A stretch of 64,000 nt of DNA, from assembly GCA_047495785.1 (NCBI GenBank), contig JBLDXI010000042.1:4216001-4280000 (forward strand), read 5' to 3'. Numbering within the stretch: position 1 is the first letter of the stretch; each line of letters starts with the position of its first letter. The notes beneath the pieces are model-generated. The model searched no databases. It saw only the letters and a program-made list of their open reading frames with translations, and had not been told where the DNA came from. Origin of the DNA: Lepidodermella squamata (lineage: Eukaryota; Gastrotricha). This document shows, piece by piece, positions 1 through 10,178 of the stretch. The position numbers and the translations under genes were made by a program.

Positions 1-411
1 ATGAAATGAAGAACCAAATGAGCTTCAAAATTCGCGAGCAGCATCAGGTGTTGTTTTTCAACCTGATGTTATCCTGCTAACAGAATTTTGGCCACAATTG
101 TTAATTTTGGCCACCTGATACTCAGCAAACATTTTTAAATCGTCAAGCGATAAACTTCTGGTGTTGTATACGAATTTTATGCATCCTCGCTCTCTGCAAT
201 AGCCGCTCGTGCCCTGACTCGGCCTGACTGGCGCCTCGTCAGATAAAATTCAGCTCGAGCGGCTGTCGCCGAGAGCTTGTATGATAACATACTCTTACTT
301 CACAGCAGCCAGTGAATGGCTTGCACTGCGACTTGATTGGACAACTTGGCCATTTTAGCCACTGGCTACCAGTCACCAAGCGAGGAGCTGGATCTTTCCT
401 TTTTATAAACC
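1..411. other. Intergenic, nothing recognised
   Basis: No supported gene. The short open frames here have no recognisable domain, splice structure or signal peptide. The stretch ends at the target-site duplication of the element that begins at 421. Confidence 0.5.
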
Positions 412-420
412 ACTTTAGAA

Positions 421-1120
421 GCACATTTTCAGGCCCGCCTTCGTTACGGCTCTGCGCGCGCTCCTATTGGTCAGCTCATTTTAAACTGAAATCAAAGGGC
501 AATCTATGAATTTCACGTCGGCTTTTACATCAAAATGAAGTAAATTGAATTCTCTATCGATTGAATATAGATTTGTTACGATTGAAATTTGATAATTAAA
601 CATTGTACGTGCACAATTTTTACTTAGTGGTGCGCTCGTGTGAGGTCACCCGCCCTTATTTTTCGGTGCACGTGAAACTTGTTCCCTTTCAATTTTTTGA
701 GCGGGAACCCTATATTCAATCGATAGAGGATTGAATTCTCTTTATTTTGGCATAAAAACCGACACAAAAAGTTACTCTTTGACAACTGCGCGCGCGGTAA
801 AATTAGCGATAAATAACAGTGCGCCCGACTTGGGCGAGTGAGCGTGCCTTGTAAATATGTCATAAAGTTAGCCATGTTTGCTTATTTTTCGTACCTACCC
901 TGCAAATTTTATATCGATAGATAAAGATTTTTTCGGTTAAAATTCTGTTTTATAAATCTGATAAAATATATGCGAAATGCGCGACTTTTTTGGGTTGAAA
1001 TTGATTCAGCCGTGCACGCACGCGTTTACGGCGCGCGTGTGTTGCGTAACAGTGTGCGCGAAATGGCCGGCCAATAGGAGCGCGCGCAGAGCCGTAACGT
1101 AGGCGGGCCTGATAATGTGC
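421..1120. mobile_element. 700-bp non-autonomous TIR element (MULE-like MITE)
   Basis: The two ends are inverted copies over about 60 bp: the left end starts GCACATTTTCAGGCCCGCC and the right end, read inward, starts GCACATTATCAGGCCCGCC, with only scattered mismatches. The element is flanked by a perfect 9-bp direct repeat, actttagaa, at 412-420 and 1121-1129. A second inverted pair lies inside (about 545-571 and 712-741, around the core atcgat). There is no transposase coding capacity. A 9-bp duplication fits the Mutator-like superfamily, and an autonomous MULE is present at 17366-19953. Its termini (GGGTG...) differ, so that copy need not be the one that mobilised it. The superfamily is inferred; the repeat structure is directly visible. 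Confidence 0.88.
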
Positions 1121-1129
1121 ACTTTAGAA

Positions 1130-1772
1130 AACACTTAGAAAACACGTGTTTCAAAGTACAATTCCCGAATTTCGTAGCCCGAATTCGCCCAAATCGAGCG
1201 AGTATCCAGTTTAGGTTCAGAAGCGAAGCTTTTAAGCAGACTTAGGAATGAGGCCGATTTGAGCGTCATTTCGGAAAGCGGAAAGAATTGATGATAAGCC
1301 ATGGAAATTCGGTGGCTGGCCGTGGTAAGCCGTGGAAAGCGAAGAAAAACGCGCGGTTTCAATGGAAAGTCGTGCAATTGTGTGCGCGAGCGGTTGCGCA
1401 ACCAAAACGCGGCTAAAAGCCGTGGAGTGCGCGAATGAGTGCGTGGAATTAATTGTGTGCGCAATAACCTCGGGCAGGAGAAAGGAGAAATTTCTATAAC
1501 GACGTTTTCCGCGTCGTTTTAAATACAATGGCGCACTGAGAACAATAGCGGGTCATTGTAGTGTTTTACGTATCATTTTATTTCCGTTTCCGCCCATTCC
1601 TTGATATCCCAAAATATATTACGAATTAAACAACACTTTCATCGAATGCGCCTCTTTATTTCGAATCTAACAGTATAAATTTGTTATCCGATTTCAGATT
1701 TTTTCAATACAATATATCCCTATTTTCAGAAAAAAACTGGCCGCTTACAAATGCTCAACTTGAAACAGTAAA
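1130..1772. other. Intergenic, locally GC-rich
   Basis: No supported gene. 1300-1480 is rich in CpG and in loosely repeated tgtgcgcg/ggtaagccgtgg words; the open frames on the minus strand are a by-product of this composition. Confidence 0.4.
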
Positions 1773-2027
1773 TTAATCGGCGGTGTGAAGGCGATTATTG
1801 TGGCGCGCCCGGTCGGCGTCGCTCAAAAACGAGTAGCTGGGGCAAATTTTGCAGCGACCAAATTGAGGAGGACGAGAATTGAGGAGCTCGATTGGCGCCC
1901 GCCGAGCCGCCTTTTCGCGCAGCTGCTCGAATTTCTGGTAGTGGCCGGGTCGCGCCGGGTCGTGCTCCGGATCAGGCAAGCCTTGACTGACCAGGTATTG
2001 ATGCAACTCCGACGTGGGACTCGGCAA
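1773..2027 (-). pseudogene. C2H2 zinc-finger fragment, probably transposon-derived
   Basis: An 84-residue frame on the minus strand ends with one C2H2-type finger: CKIC, twelve residues, H, four residues, H, then a stop. The preceding part is Pro/Arg rich. There is no upstream promoter or signal sequence, and the fragment lies just downstream (same strand) of a DDE-like fragment at 2276-2736, so it may be the tail of the same degraded element or gene. Function unknown. The finger is visible; the link to the neighbour is inference. Confidence 0.35.
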
Positions 2028-2275
2028 TGACGAGCATGCGGGGCTGTCGGATTTTCGGCACCGGTTGAAGATGAGCTAACCGAAGCGGCTAAATTTTTTA
2101 AATATATTTCAATTATTTCAAATATTCCATTTTAATTCAGTTTAATGAAAAATTAAAATTAAAAATAACACGATAATAAAATAATAAAATAATAAATGCA
2201 GAAAACTTACTAATCAATGTGTTTATCGGCTAAAACGAGCTGCCGTAGAAGCCGCTTGTTAGTTTTCTGCCGTTG

Positions 2276-2736
2276 TTAGCTCGGCTTCTTTTCATTCACG
2301 AAGTCGTGCTCTTCCTGGGTGACGAGGAATTCGTCGAGACACGGCCGTTTTTCAGTCACGTGCTTGATGGTGACGTGCGTCTTTTTGAGATTACCGAGCG
2401 TGGTTACCGTGTCTAGCGCGGCATTCACAGCCATTTCGCGCCTTTTCGGCTCATCATTGGGATAGATCTCGCGCCAGACGTCTGGATGCGCAGTTGTCTG
2501 GTCGATGTAGCACTCGTTGACTCGCGACCACATGCGCTCGATCTAAGAAAGACGAACACTATATTCTTTTTACTTATTAAACACGCTGGTTTTCGAATTT
2601 CATGCGAGAAGCGAGACAAATTCAGGCTCATATCTAAAAATGAGGTGATAAGCCATACCTTATTGCGGCAGCTGAAACCAGGTGCATAATGGCCCACCAC
2701 CATGGCGCAGATCGGCGATGAGTTACGCAGATTTAC
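2276..2736 (-). pseudogene. Fragment of a DDE-transposase-like gene, two exons
   Basis: Two minus-strand exons join cleanly: 2736-2659 and 2542-2276, with a GTATGG donor and a TTTCTTAG acceptor. The join places a CRNK motif directly before IERMWSRVNE. An IE(R)xW segment of this kind carries the last acidic catalytic residue in several DDE transposase/integrase families. About 115 residues remain and the rest of a catalytic core is not visible upstream. I read it as the 3' end of a degraded mobile-element or domesticated gene. The exon join is seen; the family is inferred. Confidence 0.35.
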
Positions 2737-2759
2737 CTAACCCCAGGGCATATGGGGCG

Positions 2760-3499
2760 AAACTACGTGTTCTCTTTTACATTTCCCCTAAACGTCTCGT
2801 TCGAATTTTTTACTAATGAAATCAGTGCCAGATTTTATGGAGATTGGAATGCAACAGAAGTTGAATGAATCCCTTGGTATGGTAGCAATTACAGTCAGCA
2901 GGCAGCGCCATCCCATTTCGATGGAATCCTCTCCAAGAAGGTCACTTTGGCGAAAAACCACCACATTATGAGTAAAGAACAACTTTACTCTTGCAGTAGC
3001 TAACCTTTTATTTCAGCCAATCGCTAAAAAGCAAAATCATAACCACCACTCTCAAGAGATTTCTCACAATAATATCACTTTGCGACTCGACGACCATCTC
3101 CACAATCACGCGTTCAAGCCACTACATCTCGCCGATGCCAGTTAACCATTGGTTGAGACGCATTTAGTTGAGACGTCACTTCTCTCGTGCCGTAGGGGCA
3201 GGAGCCGCGATTGGGCTTGTTGCAAAACTCCCGCCGGTGTGCGGATGCGGTTTTGGCGGCTGCTTCTTATGCTATTGGTGACCCCGGACGAAAAAAGTTA
3301 ATCAAATGCGACTTTTCTCATGTTTTTACAAGATTTCTAAGTAGGGTTTTTTGGGATTTAATTTTGAATTAGCGTAATATATCGAGAAAATGCAAATATC
3401 GTAAAAGTGCTAGTGAAATATGCTAAATATGCTAGAATGCTAAAATATGCTGAAAGTGCTAGAAAAGGAAAGAGCAATTATTGATGATCAATCAAGAAA
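2760..3499. other. Intergenic, possible extra 3' exon of the 3.5-kb peptide gene
   Basis: No firm gene. On the minus strand an acceptor-like ...CACCAATAG near 3278 is followed by a Lys/Pro/His-rich frame of about 30 residues that could be a further exon of the gene at 3500-3697. The same stretch read on the plus strand gives a short Cys-rich run. Neither is convincing alone. Confidence 0.25.
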
Positions 3500-3697
3500 T
3501 CAATCAAGAAAAAACTCGTGAACATAGTGCACCTTTGGGTTCGGGAGGCGCTCGGCTTCTTGCAGAACTTCCGATTCAGCTTCAGCTACGACGGCGATCA
3601 CAACGCAAGCCTAAAATAAAATACGTAACTTTATGATATATGGAAATAACTCATATACTGAACTTACGACAATAGCAAGAGCAAGGTAGCCTTTCAT
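3500..3697 (-). CDS. Putative very small secreted peptide precursor
   Basis: Exon 1 (3697-3668) begins MKGYLALAIV. A GTAAGT donor and a TTTTAG acceptor remove 57 nt, and exon 2 (3610-3500) continues ACVVIAVVAEAE before a stop. The spliced product is 46 residues: a textbook N-terminal hydrophobic signal segment ending VVA-EA, then a charged tail with ERLPNPK. An alternative is that exon 2 is itself spliced after NPK into a Lys/Pro/His-rich exon near 3200. The strong signal peptide split by a consensus intron is the main evidence. No family is recognised. A peptide hormone or cuticle-type peptide is possible but unproven. Confidence 0.45.
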
Positions 3698-4979
3698 TGC
3701 GAATTTCAACTATTAGGACTGAACAAAAGTGTTTAGGAGATGAGAAAAATGCAGAATGACACTTTGTCGCTCTGCCCATTCGATGAGCAGTTCGCTACAC
3801 CTGCTCAAACATATTGCTGTGCCAAGTCGCCCGGGTGCTCATGAAATGGCATGCCAAGGGCAAAGCCTCTAAGAGAAAAATAACAGCTGAAAAATTGAAA
3901 ATTAAGTGAAAGGAGGCTTTTCGCATGCCAATATTAATATGATAATAAAGATAAAACTCCACTCGCCAATTTTACTGAAGTATAAGGAAAGCATTATGAG
4001 AAGCAATTTCAGCGCGAAAATGTATTTCAGCAATTTAGATGATCACTTGTCATATAGCTTTCTATGAGTTTTCGGTTGATTTAATTTAGTGTTGATGTTG
4101 ATAAGGTTGCTGTTAGAGTCGTCACGAACTCACGTATTCATCCTTTTCCGCTATTTTTTTCCATGAAAAGGATAATTTTAGTTACCGGTCCTTACTTGGC
4201 TAGCACGCACCGGTCGCTGCACTCGTGCCAAGTGGCCACATGTTGCAGGGGGTGTGCCCCGATATATTATCTTGCCCTACGTGGCTCTGAAGATCAGTTC
4301 GCTACTAGTCGAATTGTATTACCTCGGCTTTTGTTGTTCGCTGACCGGAGACCGTCATATTCCTTTTCGTTTGATATTAAATATCGCACTGCCATTGCTT
4401 GATTCAACACGACTTCGTTATGTTTGCGATTTGTTGCTTTAATCACCGTTCTCATCATGATTGAATAATATTCACGCACAACCATAATACCATAAATAGT
4501 ATAGCACAATTGAAATGGTTAAATACATGATCAGGCCAGAGATGTCCAAAGCTCCGACACTGGGTACTTTGCTCCAGGTTGCGAAATTTGCTTGCTGGGA
4601 TCTGAGATTAAAACCGCCCGGATATTGCATCCGTGTTAGATTTCAATAAACTTTATCGTATCTATAAATTCATTTTTAAAGCAATATCTACTCATGGAGC
4701 GCGGCGACCATGGAGCTGGAGCTGTTAATTTCGACCTTGATAATGTGTCATGAGTCATGAATCATGGAGACAGTCATAATTCCTTGGATTTCTCATCATA
4801 TGTTAAATCAAATAACCAGGGCCTCATTGAGAGATTGATCGAGCCAGAGAACTAAATTCTAGCATCAGAGCAGCTGTTCATACAACACTGCTAATGCGCT
4901 CAATCCTGCGCTGCCACTCATCATTTGAAAAACATTTGATTCAATATAATTTCATCGTAACTATCATTTTTTTAGTAAA
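3698..4979. other. Intergenic, no gene supported
   Basis: Promoter side of the 3.5-kb peptide gene (minus strand) and of the Cys-rich gene at 4980 (plus strand). Open frames at 4163-4442 lack any recognisable domain or consistent splice structure. Confidence 0.4.
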
Positions 4980-5429
4980 ATGAAGTATATTTTCTTTATT
5001 ATCTGCCTCTTTATACCGCATTCATCTGCCGTGATTCTTGAAGGAGATGATGGACCTGCGATAGCTATAGACTCTCCAGAGTTTAATAACTATAACAGGC
5101 GAAATAAAGTGAATATGGCTGGACCCCAACACATCTTCGACATTAAAACGCCTGAAGAATGCGAGCGACGATGCAAGGAAGAAAATCCAAATTTCCTCTG
5201 GGTTAAGCACTTCAATCCTGTCGAAGCATGTATCTGCTTCAACTATCACCCTGACAAGTACTACACAAATGTATTGTATGGCGATGCTGAATGCGAGCAA
5301 GTGTGCCAAAGTAAAAATCTGCCCCATTACTTCAACGAGTTGCCCAACAGCCTCGGATTCGGTGATTGCGAGTGCTACGCTGATGCTAGCGATAAACCTC
5401 TTCTAGGCGAGGTAACTTTTGCAGGTTGA
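4980..5429 (+). CDS. Secreted Cys-rich two-module protein (family A, copy 1)
   Basis: A single exon encodes 149 residues. Residues 1-17 form a signal peptide (MKYIFFIICLFIPHSSA). The mature protein has eight cysteines in two repeats of C-x3-C...C-x-C: CERRC...CIC (18 residues between) and CEQVC...CEC (20 between), with HPDKYY after the first and QSKNLPHYF inside the second. It is a clear paralogue of the gene at 15340 and related to the one-module gene at 31463. An AATAAA lies at 5476-5481, 47 nt after the stop. It is presumably secreted and disulphide-bonded. No named domain is recognised; the four-Cys module is described from these copies only. Confidence 0.85.
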   Translation: MKYIFFIICLFIPHSSAVILEGDDGPAIAIDSPEFNNYNRRNKVNMAGPQHIFDIKTPEECERRCKEENPNFLWVKHFNPVEACICFNYHPDKYYTNVLYGDAECEQVCQSKNLPHYFNELPNSLGFGDCECYADASDKPLLGEVTFAG

Positions 5430-5544
5430 AAAAATACCTGAACTCTTCGTCATATTATACTTGGTAAACTATAGCAATAAAAAAAGCACGAGAAAACATA
5501 TGGATCAGTCACTTCACAACATGCACATTGTCATAAATTTGCGG

Positions 5545-7659
5545 CTAAGCTTTGATTACTGAGTAAGCCAGAACATGAATCGTAATCATTCCAGCAATCG
5601 CTAGAAGAAATGCCACAAAGTCAATGACTCGGATGAATGATATAGCGATACCCCCGAGTTTGATCCTCCTCGAAAAGCAATTTTTCCCATCCCCAGCCGA
5701 TCCTAGGCAACAAGCGAGTAGCTTATAGAGAGTGCACAAGCTCACGATGACTGAGAGCTGAAAGATGTAGTCACTCAGCAGGATGCTATTAGAAGTTTTC
5801 GGGACACCCTGCAGCACGCTTGATTCCGTGAAGGTCAAAGCAAGAACGATTGTCACAGAAAATGCAGCCCGATCCGGCGCATCAGGGGGCAGGATAAAAG
5901 CCCCAAGGTCGATTATGACCAGAATCAAACTCGGGATCACGAAATTGTTAACGTAGTAATTGGACCTGCGCGACATTTTCAGGCTGTATGTGACTACAGC
6001 TGAGCCAGGGCTGTTCCAATTGATCCTAGAATAAGTAACCGTAGCTTTACAGGTTTCATCGGGAAAGGTCCAACTTGGCGTGTCGTCCAACGTGCAGTAA
6101 AACTCAGCTTTGTCAAAAATGACGAGATTCAACGCTCTTTGCAATGCGAATGAATAGTCGCAAGTTTGCTCATCGAATGGAAATTTCCGCAAGTCAAGTT
6201 TGCAAGAAGCTTTGAAGTAACCTCTTACCGACCACCAAAAGTTCAGGGTGAAGTTCTCGGATGGCGGCATTTTCTCAATTGTTCCGATCAAATCTTCGCC
6301 GAAAGAATCGCCAGTCATAAATTCGTTCTCTGAGCTTGACACAAACAAAGTCCTAGGGGTCCAGACTTCGGAAGAATCGGCGATGAATAGGCGATTTACT
6401 GGATATTTCTCGAGGCTGTAACTCTTGAAGTTGCAGGTAGTAACCTGCCATGACAGGAGCAGAGTTGCTTTCAAAGTCGCCGTTTCTTCGACGTCATTAA
6501 CATCTGCGAGTTTACTCGCGATCAATTGAGGCTTTACTTTTGTCGGCATGCCATTGTTTGTTGGAGCGAGAACACTTTTCGCGGATATATCCATGCATTC
6601 CTGAGTTAGTTCAGCGGTGGTGAACTCTGGAACAGATGTTTCCAAAGGCAATGCAGGAATTAAGTTTGCAACAGCTGGGGAAAAATCAGTTAGCATAAAT
6701 TGAAACGGAAGCCTTCGGAGATATTCTTACGCGATACGTTTAAGATCGCTATCGTAGCAGCAGAAGTCGGCTTATTCTGAACTGTTGTAACAGAATGGGT
6801 TGGCGTTGTTACGTCAAGTGTTGCCGAAGCGACAGTAGGTGCCTCTGTAATCGGGCTCACTTCTGCTGCCTTTGAAGTGACCGTAGCTGTCTCAGTTTTC
6901 GGGTTCGCTTCTTCTGCTTTTGAAGTGATCGTAGCTGGTTGCGGGCTCGCTTCTGCTTCCTTTGAAGTGGCCGTAGCTGTCCCTGCAATCGGGCTTGATT
7001 CTGGCGACTTTGATGTCCTTTGTGCAACAGTTGGAGCTGATGAAGCTAAGCTGGTCGTTTCAGGATTAACAACAGCTTTAGTTGATGGTGGCTGGGAAGT
7101 CGTGATTGCTGTTAAGAAGGGGGCAGTGATATCAACCTATGCAATTAAGTCAATTGAGACCTGTTTCGCACTTGGGGCCCATCCAGCCAACGGTACACTC
7201 ACAAATTCCACGCCAACACGTGCCTCCATTGCCGCAAACAACTAGTTACGTGTTACGTGGCAATATGCAGTCAATTATTTAAAATAATTATGTTTACCAA
7301 CCATTTGCGCAGCATCGAAATTTTGTTATATCTGATAAATTCCACGAAACTCCCAAGCCGTCCATCTTGCATTCAGCTGCCTTGAAAGTATTGTCAGCAC
7401 ACACGATTTTGACTTTGCTCCCTAAGCCATAAAGCCTGTCTATTGTAACAGGCTGGTACAATCCAGCTACAGTACCATAAACCTCCCCTATTTGATCGTT
7501 TCCATATTCAATGCTCGGGCAAGTTAGCTCAGCCATTGAGATAACGAGTTGATAAAAGATCACAATGACTGGTTATAAATATTGTTTTAGGCAAAGAACA
7601 GCGAAGACAAACTTCTGACCTTTCTGAAGCCTTGAACCGTGGCATCCAAACATATCCAT
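5545..7659 (-). CDS. Chimeric Cys-loop ligand-gated ion channel with CCP, EGF and Ser/Thr-rich regions
   Basis: Proposed exons: 7659-7620, 7568-7302, 7241-7161, 7108-6731, 6674-5545 (about 631 residues; four introns of 51-60 nt, all phase 1). Order: N-terminal hydrophobic segment; a CCP/sushi-like domain (four Cys, GVSW before the last); one EGF-like domain (CGNGGTC, CEC, GW-GPKC); a Ser/Thr/Ala/Pro-rich stalk with 15-16-residue repeats; then a Cys-loop receptor. The channel has a canonical C-x13-C loop (FPFDEQ), M1-M3, a short M3-M4 loop and M4. The M1-M2 link reads LPPDAPDRAAF. No vicinal Cys pair is present in loop C. A pentameric plasma-membrane receptor is expected; ligand and ion selectivity are unknown. 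Weak points: the donor at 7301 (GTTGGT) is non-consensus and exon 1 is tentative. The open frame from 6696 to 5545 alone is firm. Confidence 0.82.
6845..7005. repeat. Degenerate ~45-nt tandem repeat coding the receptor stalk
   Basis: Three to four copies of a unit around tcgcttctgctt..tttgaagtg..cgtagctg encode, on the minus strand, repeated Ala-Thr-x-Thr-Ser-Lys-Ala-x-Glu-x-Ser-Pro blocks. Such repeats probably vary in number and would be heavily O-glycosylated if extracellular. Confidence 0.75.
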
Positions 7660-7860
7660 GGGGATGCCGATTTGATAGGAAATTCCACTCGAGGTGAATT
7701 GAGCAGATCAAACGTTCTTTCTGATCTTTTGTAAAATTGTTCAGCGATAATTACAAAAATTCAATAAAGGCATTCGTTAGTTTATTACACGCATTTCCGG
7801 GTTAAGAAGGTACAGACATTTTGATACGTATGACAAAAAGTGATCCTAGGATTTGATTGT

Positions 7861-9237
7861 TCAAACAGACGAGCCCTTTTTGCTGATATTATACATCGAG
7901 TATTTCGCATCGCCCGTCACTTCCTTTTCAATCTGCAGAAAGCTAGGCAGGGCAATATTGCGATCAGGCAGGCTGTACGTCACCAGAAGCATTGACGACG
8001 GGTTGAACTTCGGACTTTCAACGACATCCCACTGAAAATACTGCTTCTCGTAGATGAAGCAATGACGATTGATGATGACTAACTCACGGTCTTGGTCCCG
8101 CTCTGTAGCTTCAAGTAATTCGAAATCAGCCTGAGTAATCGCCCGTCTCGTATCTAGAGGTCGGCCGTCTTCACCAAATTTTCGAATCGTTTGTTGATAA
8201 GAGCAGCTTTCACTTTTGGTCGGATGGGTTGATTTTCCACGTTGCCGGGCCCAAGTTTGAACATTGCCTAGTGATTTGAGGTATACCTCGCGGACGACAA
8301 ATTCTTCTGAGATATTTGGCCGGGGGACATTCGGAGCCACACTTTTGACTAGCCACTTTCTTTTTACAGCTCCGGTTTCAAATCGATCAGATGTGTCAAT
8401 TCCTATACGTGTAAACATGCATTGCAGTGATCGCTTCAGTTTGGCCTGAAAGCCGCCAGTGTTGTCAATAATGTCTAGATAGGGGTGGCCGATCCAGGCC
8501 TCTTGAAGGCGTTGGTCCCGCTCACGAGCTACCTCAGGAGTTTCACTCCTAGCAGCATTGTTAGCGGTCGTGTAAAATTTCTCAGCGCCATCAGCTGCAG
8601 TTACCAGGTGAATCACGGTGTCGTATCGCTTTTCACGAAGATCGGCATCGGACCACTTATTTTCAGCTTTAAGACGCTCCCACGCTTCAGGGCCCATATC
8701 TTTAAAAGATTCCTTTAGTAAACCTCATTAAATATTTTGGAAATTCTTACAAGCTTTGATATCGGTGCATCCGCGATCGTAAATGATGATGACGTCCTTT
8801 TCCTGAAGTTTAGCTGAGTCTAGAACAGCATCTTCGAATTGCATCATGCATTTAATCATGTTGACGTTGAACCAAAATCTCTCCTCATCAGGCATTTCAC
8901 CCGGCTTCATGCCAGCCCTGAAAAACACAGCTGTTTCAGATGAATGATGATTCTGATTCAAACTAACATGATGAAAAGAGTTGCCATCTCTGGGACCAAG
9001 TAAACCTGAATGGAAAAGCTTGTGGAAGGCATTTTCATAGTCGGAATCGGCTTACCTTCCATCCTAGACTTTCAAAGGTTGTGGTAAGTTGCTGTTGCAC
9101 AGTAGTTTTACCACCGCAAGGCCCTTTTTGGAGATCAAATTATAACTGAAAGCTTGGACCGAAAGTCGATTCAACTCACCTCCTGTGAGTACAAGGCGAT
9201 GAATTCGCTTGCCATTGACATTTTTCGGCACCTCCAT
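7861..9237 (-). CDS. ttd14: TTD14-like P-loop GTPase (TRPL translocation defect protein 14 homologue)
   Basis: Five exons: 9237-9180, 9123-9056, 9005-8968, 8917-8751, 8699-7861; every junction is GT-AG and frame-consistent, giving 389 residues. The Walker A motif [11 protein letters not shown] spans the first junction. Further landmarks are [23 protein letters not shown], a Walker-B-like [10 protein letters not shown], and [18 protein letters not shown] with [10 protein letters not shown], a pattern I recognise from TTD14. In flies this protein binds GTP and phosphatidic acid and is needed for trafficking of the TRPL channel. The start at 9237 is chosen because it lies just before the conserved region; an in-frame ATG at 9492 would add 85 unrelated residues. 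An AATAAA occurs on the minus strand at 7796-7791. It is the most ordinary conserved gene here and looks intact. Confidence 0.88.
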
Positions 9238-10126
9238 CTCAGAGAAAGAGCAAATCTGTCTGCAATAAGAGCGAATTATGTTCTGCCGATGTTTGCTGAG
9301 TAGCGCCTGTTTGAGAATCACCGAGCGGTTATCTAGATCATTCGAGGCCACCGACCGGTAGCTGAAAGCTGATGCAGTAATAGATTGATAGCGAGATGTG
9401 CGCCTTAAAACAAGCCACAAGGCGGTTAGCTCGCTGAGAAATGCAGCATGCCGTATTGTAAATATGAGTGGATACGCAATAGCGCGGCTCATATATAGAA
9501 ATGCACTGGCATATGATCAATACATGAAAAGCTTTTTCATATGTGAGTAAGGCTATTCAGCATGGGTATTTTTTCTATTATTAGTGTGCGATAAAATGCA
9601 ATAATAATATAGCGGCTTATTTTTGCCGCAAAACATGCCGCATTTTCGGTGAGGTTCATAATTATGAGCCATACCACTCCTTCTGTTAAGGTAGCTTCCC
9701 CGTTCGGGACAACTTGAAAAAAGCACAGAAATAACCGAAATGTCAAATGAAATATGGGGTTACGTGCAATAGATAATTTCAAGAGAATTATGGGTATCTT
9801 TGAATTAATTGAGAAACACTCTTTTCAGTTTAAAAAAATTCTCTTGAAATTATGATACAAAGTCCTCATTTCAAACTTATCAAATTGTACTCGCCATTTA
9901 CAAACGTTTGCAGACAAGTACCTATTTGTTCAGTTTTATCTAAATTAAAGTTAAATTAGATACATATAGATAAGATATGCGAAGAGCAAAATAGCAAAAT
10001 ACGAGAATTAGAACGTCCAACATTTGAAGGCTAAAAGACTGCCTTTATCGCCAGGCAACATAACTCCAGATAAGAAAAATTATGGGCTGAGACACCAAAG
10101 CTGGAGTGATTATACATATTTTAACC
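9238..10126. other. Intergenic between divergent genes
   Basis: It separates the TTD14 gene (minus) from the first beta-propeller gene (plus) and should hold both promoters. An open extension upstream of TTD14 (9238-9492, minus) looks non-coding. Nothing else is recognised. Confidence 0.4.
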
Positions 10127-10133
10127 TATAAAA
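10127..10133 (+). promoter_or_regulatory. TATA box of the first beta-propeller gene
   Basis: TATAAAA lies 46 nt before the first candidate ATG (10179), a spacing that leaves room for a short 5' UTR. Inferred from sequence only. Confidence 0.5.
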
Positions 10134-10178
10134 TTGAAAAGATTCTTGTATAAAGATTCTTCATCTTGCTCGTCTTTT

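Noticed and set aside
4163-4442. Overlapping plus-strand frames of 62-79 codons
   Set aside because: No conserved feature and no splice support.
9238-9492. N-terminal extension of the TTD14 gene
   Set aside because: The added 85 residues look like non-coding sequence, and TTD14-type proteins begin close to the Walker A motif.
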